DNA of 64,000 bases, from assembly GCA_020846745.1 (NCBI GenBank), contig JADLDI010000015.1:62001-126000 (forward strand), given 5' to 3'. Below are positions 7,159-16,289 of this stretch, in pieces; the first letter of the stretch is position 1, and every line of letters starts with the position of its first letter. The DNA is from Bryobacterales bacterium. Lineage in GTDB: Bacteria > Acidobacteriota > Terriglobia > Bryobacterales > Bryobacteraceae. The translations under genes were made by a program, and so were the position numbers. Under the pieces are notes generated by a model, which did no database searches, was not told the origin of the DNA, and was given only the letters and a program-made list of their open reading frames with translations.

Positions 7159-9784
7159 ATGCCCGTACCGGTTCGTATCGCTCTTGCAGGGTTTGTTCTG
7201 GCCGCCCTAGGGTGGGCCGCCGACGTTTGGGAAACGCGGGGATTCGATGCCTTTCGCCGCGGAGAATTTAGCGCCGGCGGTTTCAATCTATATGTATCGA
7301 AAGCGGGGCGAGTGCAGACCGTCCACCGTTGGGACGTCAACAACGATGGCAACTTCGATCTGATTTTCAACAATACGCACGACCTTGCGTATGTGGTGCC
7401 CACCGAGGAATACCGGTTCGGTAAGGGAGCGAGGCAACCTGCCAGGCAGGTGACATATCCGGGTGCGGGCGCCGTGGGAGTGCGCGTCACCGATCTGAAC
7501 AACGACGGCGAGCCCGAACTGATCGTCGTGCGCGGCTTCGACAACACCACACGGGTCCAGAATTCGTGGATCTACTGGGGCGGGAAGGATGGGTGGACGG
7601 AGAAGTATCACGCGGAACTGCCAACCCCTTACGCAACCGGCGTCTGTTCCGGCGACTTGGACGGCGACGGGTTCATCGACCTGGTGTTCGGGTCGCAAAA
7701 GGAAACGCTCGTCAATTGGGGCGGAGCGGATGGCTACTCCCTCCACCGCCGCGGCACGGTTCCTATCGGCGCGGTGAGCGGCTGTATGTCGGGCGATCTG
7801 GATGGCGACCGGCAGGACGATCTGCTGCTCATAAGCGGCGGGAAGGCGAGCATCTATTGGGGCGAGAAGAAGAAACGGACCTTCAGTGCATCGAAGCCGC
7901 TGGGGCTAAACAAGGTGTCGGCAGTTACTAAGTTGGGAAGCCGCGTTGTGGTGAGTACCGGAAACGGAGTGGTGATCGGTTCGCTGGCCGGGCGATCGCT
8001 AACTACGGATCACACCCTAGCTTTCACCGGGCGGCGTGTGCTGGTCCACGATTTAAACCGGGATGGCATAGCCGATCTGGTGGTCGCGCGAGCGTCCGTG
8101 GGGCGGCAATGGCTCACAACCAGCCGCATTTACTGGGGAAGCGGAACGGCAGGAGCGGAAAAGTTTGCGGAAGACCGGCGGCAGGACTTGCCGACCTCTG
8201 GCGCGGTAGAAGCCGCCGCCGGCGATCTCGACGGCGATGGGTTCACAGACCTGGTGTTTGCCAACAACCGCGACGCTTTGGCGGCCGATGTCGATTCAGT
8301 CGTGTATTGGGGAAGTAACTCGGGTTTCGCGGCGGATAGGAATACTAAGCTTGCGACACACGGGGTAGAAGGCGTGGCGGTACACAGGAATGGAGTGATT
8401 TTCGCGAACGCGATGCGCGGGCGCATCACCGGGGATATCGATACTTATGTCTACTTCGGCGGCTCAGACGGCAGTTACTCAAAGGACCGGATGCAAAGGC
8501 TGCCCACCATCGGCGGCTATGAGTCGTGCACGGCCGATTTCAACGACGATGGCTTTGCCGACGTGCTGCTGGTGGGTTCGCACGAAGGAGATTTAGGCAG
8601 CAATATCGGATCGTGGTTCTATTGGGGCGACGCAAAGGGCCTTTCGCCTTCACGTCGCGGCGATGTCCCCACTCGAGGCGCTATCGGCTGTGCAACCGGC
8701 GATCTAAACAAAGACGGTTTCATCGACCTGGTGTTCGCCAATATGGAAGACGGGACAGCGCAGGTGCTGTGGGGCGGCAAAGACGGGTACACAAAAGCCC
8801 GCGAGACGAACCTGCCGGCGAAAGATCCACGGTTTCCGTCGGTGGCCGACCTGAATAAGGATGGTTACCTTGACTTACTGGTGCCGACGCTGCGGGACGG
8901 CTTGCTGATCTACTGGGGTGGCGCCGGGGGATTTCAGCCAACAAAGCGGACAGCGGTTCCGAGCATGGGATCCGTCAGCCAGCAGATCGCCGACTTAGAC
9001 GGTGACGGGTACCTGGATATCGTTCTATGCAACCTGATGGATGTCGAACGCGGCGCGTATCGCGGCGTTCAAACGCAGGTGCTGTGGGGATCGAAGGATG
9101 GCTACTCGACCTTCCGGCGGTCTGAATTGCCGTCGTTCGGAGCGCACCATGCGACGGTCGCGGACTTTAATAATGACCGCTATCTCGACGTATTTGTGTC
9201 TAACTATCAGAGCGAGTTCACGCGGAGCCTCGATTCCCACATCTACTGGGGCAGCGCCACGGGTTTCTCAGCGGGAAACCGATTGGCGCTTTATAACGAG
9301 TCTGCCGCGGGCGTGGTTTCGGGCGATTTCAATGGTGACGGCTGGGTGGACCTGGCGGTCTCGAACCACGTCCTCAACGGAGATCATCATGGTGAATCGC
9401 TGGTGTCGGTGGAACGAGCAGGGTACCTTTTCCCATGCGAAGGCAACGCGCCTGCCGACGATTGGTCCGCATATGGCGACGGGCGTCGATCCAGGCGACC
9501 AGTACACGCGGAAACAGGAAGAGCGGTACGTTTCCGAAGCTTTCGACGCGGGAGCGCGGAAGCGATTGGCCGGCGCACGGCTCGACGGCGAGACGCCGTT
9601 CGGATCGAAGCTTGCGTTGGAAGTTCGGGGCGCAGATACTCGCCAGGGTCTTGCCGCAGCCCAATGGGTGCCGAGCGGCGAGCGGCCAACCGCGCGGTGG
9701 TGGCAATACCGTGTACTTTTCCGGCCGAACCGCGCCGCTTGGCCGGTGTTAAGTTCGGTTCAGTTACACTTCGCGGCAGAGTGA
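7159..9784 (+). CDS. Secreted FG-GAP/VCBS repeat beta-propeller protein (single-base frameshift near 9407)
   Basis: Signal peptide at 1-20, then about eleven FG-GAP-type repeats, each with a calcium-loop motif such as DLDGDGFIDLVF, DFNDDGFADVLL or DLNKDGYLDLLV, alternating with YWGG-x-GY turns. The repeats should form integrin-like seven-bladed propellers outside the cytoplasm. After about residue 748 the frame turns into low-complexity Arg-rich sequence and runs to 9801. In the next frame, meaningful sequence resumes immediately (WNEQGTFSHAKATRLPTIG, VDPGDQYTRKQEERY) and ends at a TGA at 9784. Removing one C at about 9407 joins both parts as VWWNEQG. So the locus holds one frameshifted gene or one sequencing error. 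It is convergent with the receptor gene ending at 9802. Ligand unknown. Confidence 0.85.
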
Positions 9785-9801
9785 GTTCGTTCGTTAGTTA
9801 G

Positions 9802-11946
9802 TTAGAAAAACACGCGGATTCCTAACTGGACCGTGCGCGGAAAGTTACGCTGATTGGTGACTTTGCCGAAGTTAGCCGTATTGAACGTTGTGTCGGGACG
9901 GCCGAACATCGGCGTATTCAGCGCGTTCAGGGCTTCGGCACGGAATTGAGCCTTTAGCCGCTCGTAGATGGTGAAGGTTTTAAACAGCGAGAAATCGACG
10001 TTGTCCTGGCCCGGCATGCGGTAGGCGACCGTGCGCGGTGCATTGCCGAACGTGTAAGCGGGAGCCACCGCGAACGCGGCGGGATTGATCCACTGGTCGA
10101 GTTTATCGCTCGCGACGGAGTTGAACGATTTGCCGCTGAGGTTCGGGCGTTGCACGCCTGCTCCCAGAATTCCGTTCTGATTCGGCTGAACGATGGGCAG
10201 TGGAAAGCCGGTTTGGAAGTATGCCACCATATTCACTTCCCAGCCACCGACAGCTAAATCGAGAATACGGTTAGAGCCAAGCCACGAACGCCCCCGTCCG
10301 AACGGGAGTTCGTAATTAACGGCAGCCGTCACGCGGTGTTGGATGTCGAGCAACGAGAGGCTGTATTCGGATTCGAGATCGTAAGCGTTCTGCGGTGCAC
10401 CGGCGCCGCCGTTCTGATTATTCGGCGGGCCGACGGCCATATCGCGGTTGCGAGCCCAAGTCCACGACGAGATGAACGATACCCCACGCGACATCCGCTT
10501 CTCCACCTTTACGGCGAGCGAGTCGTAGCGGGCGTGGTTATAGTCGCCAAAAGTCAGGCCCACGGCGCCGAACTGAGGGAACGGCCGCAGGAGTTGGGCG
10601 CGTTGTAACTGCGCAGGCGCAATGATGCCGACGCCGCCTTTGTTGTAATAAGGATTGTCGACGAGGTCGAAGAGGCTCTGGCCGAGTCGCGCCTGGTCGG
10701 CAGTCAACTGGTTGATGTTCACCGAACCGGTTCCCAACAAGAACTTACGGGAACGCGAACCGACATATCCCGCCGTAAGTACTAACTGCCCGGGGAGGAT
10801 ACGCTGCACGTCAAACGAGAACTGGTGCATGCGCGGTGAGGTGGCGAACTGGTCAGGGAAACTGATCGACTGTCCTGTCCCGGCGTTCTTGCCGTCAGCA
10901 TTGCCGACCGGCTTCACTAATCCACTGGGGAAAGGATTTGCCAGGCTGCCGTTAGGCGTACGGCCGCCATCAATGGTTCCGAGGAACTGGCTGATCTGCG
11001 TGTAACCCAGCGTGTTAAATCCCGCATAAGACGGCGGGGCCCAATAAAGGCCGTAACCGGCGCGGATCGTCGTCTTATCGTTCATGGCCCAGGCGGCGCC
11101 GATGCGCGGCGCGAACTTAGCCTTACTCGGGTTGAGGACGGAGGTGGGATTGCCATCGACACCCGCGTACATCAGCGCGCCCTTGGTGTTCTGACCAATG
11201 GGGTGGGCGGCACTTCGATCGAAGCCGACGATCAGCGCATTGTTGCGGTCAGCCATGCCGGGTTCCCATTCGTAGCGCAGGCCAAGGTTTAGGGTGAGTT
11301 TCGGCGAAACACGGAAGTTGTCCTGAAAGTAACCTGCCCAATATTTGACATATTGGAAGAACTTAGTCGAGGTTTGGGCGGTGCCGCTGCCGGGGAAGCC
11401 GAGCAGAAGGTCGGCCATCGGGCTACCGGTACGGCCGTCGAACGCGCGGTAGTCCGCCCGCGTAAACGTGTCCGTGAAGCTGAACTGGCCGGCGGAGTAA
11501 CCGAACGGCTGATTGACAATCTCGATTTGGCGGTAGGCAAAGCCCGCTTTGAGACTATGGCGGCTAACAAGCTTCGATACATTCGCCAGCAGGTTCCGCG
11601 AGTGATAAACGGCCCATTGAGCGTCGTTCTCAGCCCCAAGCGGCGCGAACAATGAGTTATCGAAGCGCGGAAATTTCAGATATTGTATGTCTCGCAGCCA
11701 GTTACCGCCGAACCCAAGGCTGGCGGGGTCGAACCCGGCGCTGACTGTGCGATACAGGTTCGGGAACCGGTTGAATCCCCAGCGAACGTCGATGACGGTA
11801 GTAGGGTTTGCAATAAACGTGCTGTTCACCTGCGTTGCGTCCGATTTTCGGTTCAGACGCGTGCCCACTGGGGTGGCTATCGTGGGAAACCATGTATTGC
11901 CGGGTTCCTCCTCTTGTAGTGCAGGTACGACAGGTTGGCGCGCCAC
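9802..11946 (-). pseudogene. TonB-type outer-membrane receptor, C-terminal barrel half (frameshifted)
   Basis: An open frame of 714 residues whose first 12 residues are out of frame; genuine coding begins near 11903. The content is an outer-membrane beta barrel of the large acidobacterial carboxypeptidase-regulatory/TonB-type receptors: many alternating aromatic strands, GWEVNMVAYFQTGFPLPIV near the end, RAEALNALNTPMFGRPD, and a terminal aromatic FF typical of outer-membrane proteins. Together with 11877-13220 it makes one receptor of about 1,135 residues, the usual size. The join needs one extra base in the CCC/GGG run at about 11900-11904. Substrate unknown; these receptors are thought to take up polymers or their breakdown products. 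Confidence 0.85.
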
Positions 11947-13220
11947 CAGCGGGTGATTTCGTGGTCGGCTTTGACGGTATACTGGTCGCCCCGGTTATCC
12001 ACCAGGGGCGAGGCGGTGTAATTGGTCTGCGCGTGAAATGCAGCTTGGCGGCTGGGCTGAGGATAGTAACCGGCAACCGACCGGCCGATTTGACTTAGCC
12101 GGTTCGACGGAATCACGTTACCCGCGAATGGTGACCGAACGACAACGCCATTCTCCGTCCGTGTGGTGAGTGGGTCGTAGATTGTTTGCAGGGCGCCATC
12201 CCGGGTAACGGTTTTGGAGAAATCGCCCGTACGTTCCAGTTGCGTCGGTACCGCGAAGTCTCCGGCGAAAGCTTCTTTTTGGCGGTACGCTTCCTGGCTC
12301 ACCCAGAAGAAAGTCCGGTTCTTGCCGTTGTAGACGCGGGGGATGATAATGGGCCCCCCAAACGACGCCCCGAAATCTTTCCACTTCTGGTTTGGACGGG
12401 CGATGTTGGCGCGGTTGCGGAAGAAGTCGTTAGCGGCCCACTCGGGGTCCCGATAGTAACCGAAGACGCTGCCGTGAATGTCGTTCGACCCGGATTTGAG
12501 GTAAGTATTGAAAACGCCTCCACCGGTGCGGCCCATTTCGGCATCGTACGTATTCGCCTGCAGTTTCACTTCCTGCACCGCTTCGATGCCGGGGATGATA
12601 ATCGTGCGGTTGTTCGTCTCGGTTACCGGTACGCCGTCCAGCAGGAAGTTATTGCTGTAACTCGCGCCGCCGGCAATGGTGATCTGCGAAGTGCCGCTCT
12701 GGTCCTGAAATCGCTGATAACGGGAATCGCCGACCGGAACAATATTCGGAGCCGTTTTGGCGAGCACCATAAAGGGGTTTCGCCCAATATTCGGCAGGTT
12801 TTCCAATTGACGTGCGCCTAGCGACCCACCGGCCGACGGTATTACCGTTTCCATCAGCGGAGCCTCGCCGGTTACCTGAACGCTTTGGCTGACGTCGCCG
12901 ACTTCTAATTTCACATCGATCGTGAAGAAGGTCTGCGTGGCCACCGCGATGTCGCGCCGTTCGTGCTTTTTGAAACCAGGGTGCTCGATAACAAGCGAGT
13001 AGGTGGCGGGGTTCACTGCGGGGAACGCATACTCGCCCTGATCGTTGGTGACCGACTCGAGTTTGGCGTTCGATGCCTGGTTGATCAGTTGAACATGGGC
13101 GGCGGCTATCGAAGCGCCGGCGGGATCGGTAACCCTGCCGCGCAATCCACCTTGGAAAGATTGACCGAACAGAGATGAGGATGTGCAGGCCGCAAAGGCC
13201 ACAAAGACCAGGAAGCGCAT
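11877..13220 (-). pseudogene. TonB-type outer-membrane receptor, N-terminal half (frameshifted)
   Basis: 447 residues: signal peptide (1-19, ending in SSLFGQ), a carboxypeptidase regulatory-like beta-sandwich (about 22-112, GGLRGRVTDPAGASIAAAHV and GEYAFPAVNPATYSL), then a plug domain (VQVTGEAPLMET, NNFLLDGVPVTETNNRT, GIEAVQEVKLQANTYDAEMG) and the first barrel strands. It stops early at 11877, and the continuation is in the -1 frame (9802-11946). A TTGACA/AAGAAT promoter sits directly before the ATG with no ribosome binding site, so a leaderless message is likely. Unless the frameshift is a sequencing error, the product would lack most of its barrel and be non-functional. Confidence 0.87.
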
Positions 13221-13228
13221 GGGAGCAT

Positions 13229-13257
13229 ATTCTTTCGCTGCCCAAGCGCTGTGTCAA
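13229..13257 (-). promoter_or_regulatory. Leaderless-type promoter of the TonB receptor gene
   Basis: On the minus strand TTGACA (13257-13252), a 17-bp spacer and AAGAAT (13234-13229) end 8 bp before the ATG at 13220. The -35 overlaps the stop codon of the upstream aminotransferase gene, showing a separate promoter between the two collinear genes. Confidence 0.6.
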
Positions 13258-14525
13258 GCCCGGGTTTTAGCCGCCCTTTCAACTGCATTAACAAACGTTT
13301 CTAATTCTTCGAGCGTCGAGTAGATGTTCGGAGTAACTCGTATACAATGGAATTCGTTCGGGACATACCGGGACCGAACGTGGACCCGGTATTCTTTCAT
13401 GAGATAGCCGGTTAGCTTGTTCGAATCCCACCCTTCCAGCGTCATCGCGCCAAGGCCACAGGACATCGCCGGATCGTCGCGGTTCAAGATCCTGACGCCG
13501 GGGATTGATTGGACGCGGTTGGTCCAATACTGGCGCAGATACCGTAGGCGCGCGGCCTTCCGCTCGACCGTCACCGCTTCGTGGAAGTCGATGGCATCGG
13601 TGATAGCGCTGCGGATAGCGAATGCCGAAACACCCGTTGCTTCAAATTTCCGAATGTTTTCCTTTAACTCCAGCGGTGCTGCGTTGAGCGGCCAAACCTT
13701 GCCGATCTTCTCGCGACGGACGAAAAGAAATCCCGTTCCCGCCGGAGCCATCAGCCATTTATGCAAACTGGAACCATAATAGTCGCACCGCAGGTCGGCG
13801 TACCTGAACGGAAACTGAGCGAAACCGTGCGCCCCATCGACAATGGTTTCGATCCCCTTGGCGCGCGCCATCTCGCAGATCTGGCGGACAGGGAACATTT
13901 GGCCGGTAGTGTAAGTGACCTGGCAAAAGAGGATGACGCGGGTGCGGGGAGTTATGGCTTTCTCAAATCGGTGGAGTAAGTCGTCGGGCGAAGGTGGCGG
14001 AGTGGGAAACGAGATGGTCTTCAGGACTATACCGTCGCGAGCCTGGCGCTGCCGCCACCCAGTAAGGGTACTTGGGTAATCCTGGGTGGTGGTGAGCACC
14101 TCATCGCCTTGCTTGAGGTTAAGCCCGAGTTGGACGGCTTGCAGGGCCTCAGTCGCGTTGCGCATGACTGCGATCTCTTCGGGGTCGCAGCCGAAGGTAC
14201 CGGCAAGGCGGCGTCGAACGCGTTCTACCTGCGGAATCAGCAGTTCATCGGAATAGTAGGCCGGCTGAAGACTGGCCAGTTCCATGTAGCGGTACATCAT
14301 GTCCTGCACATGGCGCGGGGCAGGTGAAATAGTGCCCGCGTTCAAGTTAATGATGTTAGGGTCGAGCGTGAACGCCTGGCGGATCTGCCGCCAGTACGAT
14401 TCGTTACGAGCGGACTGATCTGCGGATTCGGTGGCCGCGGCGGGTGCGGCCGCCTGCGCCAGCGCGAGCGCGCCGGTTTGGAAGCCGACTGTAGAGGCGA
14501 GGAAATTCCGACGGTGCATCGGCAA
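13254..14525 (-). CDS. Exported class-V aminotransferase-fold PLP enzyme (isopenicillin-N epimerase-like)
   Basis: 423 residues. The N-terminus MHRRNFLASTVGFQTGALALA looks like a twin-arginine signal, although only RR-N-F-L is present, so the route is uncertain. The enzyme domain has LNAGTISPAP near 61-70, the cofactor Asp in VDGAHG (229-234) and the Schiff-base Lys in SSLHKWLMAPAGTGF (K256). This arrangement matches CefD-like isopenicillin-N epimerases and cysteine-desulfurase relatives. The reaction is not predictable; PLP enzymes of this group with export signals are common in this lineage. The start could be either of the two ATGs in MPM. It lies upstream of the receptor gene, but the receptor has its own promoter. 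Confidence 0.8.
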   Translation of the reverse strand: MPMHRRNFLASTVGFQTGALALAQAAAPAAATESADQSARNESYWRQIRQAFTLDPNIINLNAGTISPAPRHVQDMMYRYMELASLQPAYYSDELLIPQVERVRRRLAGTFGCDPEEIAVMRNATEALQAVQLGLNLKQGDEVLTTTQDYPSTLTGWRQRQARDGIVLKTISFPTPPPSPDDLLHRFEKAITPRTRVILFCQVTYTTGQMFPVRQICEMARAKGIETIVDGAHGFAQFPFRYADLRCDYYGSSLHKWLMAPAGTGFLFVRREKIGKVWPLNAAPLELKENIRKFEATGVSAFAIRSAITDAIDFHEAVTVERKAARLRYLRQYWTNRVQSIPGVRILNRDDPAMSCGLGAMTLEGWDSNKLTGYLMKEYRVHVRSRYVPNEFHCIRVTPNIYSTLEELETFVNAVERAAKTRA

Positions 14526-14567
14526 GGAACCATCATACAGGCCACGCGCGTAACGGCTAGAATGGCA

Positions 14568-14603
14568 GGGACCATGTTTGGGACCATGTTTGGGACTATG
14601 CCC
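14568..14603 (+). repeat. Twelve-bp tandem repeat carrying three in-frame ATG codons
   Basis: GGGACCATGTTT at 14568-14579 is repeated exactly at 14580-14591 and followed by a degenerate third copy, GGGACTATGCCC. Each unit contains an ATG in the frame of the next gene (14574, 14586, 14598), so repeat slippage would change only the number of start codons. Confidence 0.9.
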
Positions 14604-16097
14604 GCCAGTTCACGCCCCTTACTGATAGCCGCCGGCCTGCCGCTCGCCGTCTCAATCTACGCCGCCGAACCCATCGATATTCGATCGCGTCTGGAGTTAT
14701 TCGCAGATTCGCACCTGATTGAATCCGTGCAGGGCGATGCCCGCAGGCAACTCCACTCGCCCATTCCGCGCGAGATCTCGATCAAGATGGACAAGCCGTG
14801 GGAAGGCAACGCGGTGAACTACGTCACCGTGTTGCGCGACGGTGACGTTTACCGGATGTACTATCGCGGCGCCGATGTCGTGTATTCGAAAGAAGGCTAC
14901 ACGGATTCGCACCGCGAGGTCACCTGTTATGCCGAGAGCAACGACGGCATCCATTGGACAAAACCGATGCTGCGGATGTTCGACTTCAACGGCTCCAAGG
15001 ATAACAATATCGTCTGGGACGGGATCGGCCACCATAACTTCACGCCGTTTCGCGACGAGAATCCCGCTGCTGCGCCAACCGCCCGGTATAAGGCAATCGG
15101 CTATGCAGACAAGAAGGATGGCAAGCCGGCGGGGCTCTACGCTTTGCAGTCACCGGACGGGATTCACTGGTCCCTGATGTCGCAGGAACCGGTGATCACG
15201 AAGGGAATGTTCGACTCGCAGAACCTGGCCTTTTGGGACAGCGTGCGCGGCGAGTACCGGGAGTATCACCGCGGTGCGCTGAAAGGCCGCGACATCATGA
15301 CCGGCACGTCCAAGGACTTTCTACACTGGACGGAACCGGTGTTCCTGAGTTATTCGCCGGGTCGGGTCAGCGAGTTATACACAAACGAGATCATCCCCTA
15401 TTACCGGGCGCCGCATATCTTTCTCGGTTTCCCGACACGTTACATCGATAAGGGGTGGACTAAGTCCGCGGAAGCGCTTCCCCGCCCCGAGTACCGGCGC
15501 CTGCGCGGCGCAAAGTCGCGGCGCGAGGGCACCGCGGTTACAGACGGTATGTTCATGGCGAGCCGCGATGGGCTGGAGTTCACGGTATGGCCGGAATCAT
15601 TCATCCGGCCGGGACTCAGAAAAACGGACATGTGGTTCTATGGCGACGCCTACCAGAACTGGGGCCTGGTTGAGACAAAATCGCATATCGAAGATGCGCC
15701 GGACGAGATCTCGATGTACGTTACGGAAAACACGATGCAGGAGCGCATGGCGTACATGCGGCGGTACTCGATTCGTGTCGACGGGTTTGTATCGCTAACC
15801 GCCCCGCTGAGCGGCGGCGAGGTCTTGACCAAACCGATCCGCTTCAAAGGCAGGCAACTGATGGTGAACTATTCGACCTCCGCCGCCGGAACCATCCGGG
15901 TGCAGATCGAAGACGCGAGCGGACACGCCATGAAGGGCTTCTCGTTTACCGATAGCGAGGAGTTATATGGCGATTCGCTGCGGCAACCGATGGAGTGGAA
16001 GGGCGGTTCGGACGTGAGTTCGCTAGCAGGACAGCCGGTACGATTGCGGATCGAATTGCGTGACGCGGACCTCTATTCGTTCCAGTTCGTGGAGTAA
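14574..16097 (+). CDS. Secreted glycosidase-like five-bladed propeller protein (GH32/43/68 superfamily-like)
   Basis: About 507 residues from the first ATG of the 12-bp repeat; the ATGs at 14586 or 14598 would serve equally, and longer starts overlap the divergent gene. A signal peptide follows (LLIAAGLPLAVSIYAAEP). The body reads as a glycosidase-like propeller: YRMYYRGADVVYS, CYAESNDGIHWTKP, SPDGIHWSLM, TSKDFLHWTEP and ASRDGLEFTVW are the regular blade motifs seen in uncharacterised GH32-like proteins of soil bacteria. A C-terminal beta-sandwich follows (residues about 420-507, IRVQIEDASGHAMKGFS, LRIELRDADLYSFQF). Probably acts on extracellular carbohydrate; the substrate is unknown. A TAGAAT hexamer ends 10 bp before 14574, suggesting a nearly leaderless message. 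Confidence 0.75.
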   Translation: MFGTMFGTMPASSRPLLIAAGLPLAVSIYAAEPIDIRSRLELFADSHLIESVQGDARRQLHSPIPREISIKMDKPWEGNAVNYVTVLRDGDVYRMYYRGADVVYSKEGYTDSHREVTCYAESNDGIHWTKPMLRMFDFNGSKDNNIVWDGIGHHNFTPFRDENPAAAPTARYKAIGYADKKDGKPAGLYALQSPDGIHWSLMSQEPVITKGMFDSQNLAFWDSVRGEYREYHRGALKGRDIMTGTSKDFLHWTEPVFLSYSPGRVSELYTNEIIPYYRAPHIFLGFPTRYIDKGWTKSAEALPRPEYRRLRGAKSRREGTAVTDGMFMASRDGLEFTVWPESFIRPGLRKTDMWFYGDAYQNWGLVETKSHIEDAPDEISMYVTENTMQERMAYMRRYSIRVDGFVSLTAPLSGGEVLTKPIRFKGRQLMVNYSTSAAGTIRVQIEDASGHAMKGFSFTDSEELYGDSLRQPMEWKGGSDVSSLAGQPVRLRIELRDADLYSFQFVE

Positions 16098-16232
16098 GTG
16101 TGCGATGAGAAGAACTATCTCCTGCCGGACGGGTCTGTATATATCGTCTATCAAGGCACGGGCGGCCACCGGACCAACGACGCCGGTGCAATGTCGCTGT
16201 ACGGCATGCGCCTGCGTGTAAAGTGCGTGTAA
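16098..16232 (+). pseudogene. Gene remnant: C-terminal fragment of a propeller (sialidase-like) protein
   Basis: Directly after the TAA of the previous gene, and in the same frame, 44 codons are open to a TAA at 16232. They encode CDEKNYLLPDGSVYIVYQG and GAMSLYGMRLRVK, which look like the last strands of an exported beta-propeller enzyme and not random translation. No domain remains upstream in any frame, so this is probably the tail of a deleted gene, with the in-frame position a coincidence. An alternative is a stop codon newly formed inside a longer gene. Confidence 0.5.
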
Positions 16233-16289
16233 AGAAAGATGGGCGCGGCATCGAGTTACTCCCCGCGCCCAGCCCCCGAATCCAATAAG

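Noticed and set aside
7159-9400. Tandem DNA repeat array in the FG-GAP gene
   Set aside because: Repeats are degenerate protein repeats around calcium loops, not a mobile or satellite element.
11702-12076. Third overlapping frame at the receptor frameshift
   Set aside because: Its translation has no receptor-like sequence; the plug and barrel halves are fully explained by the other two frames.
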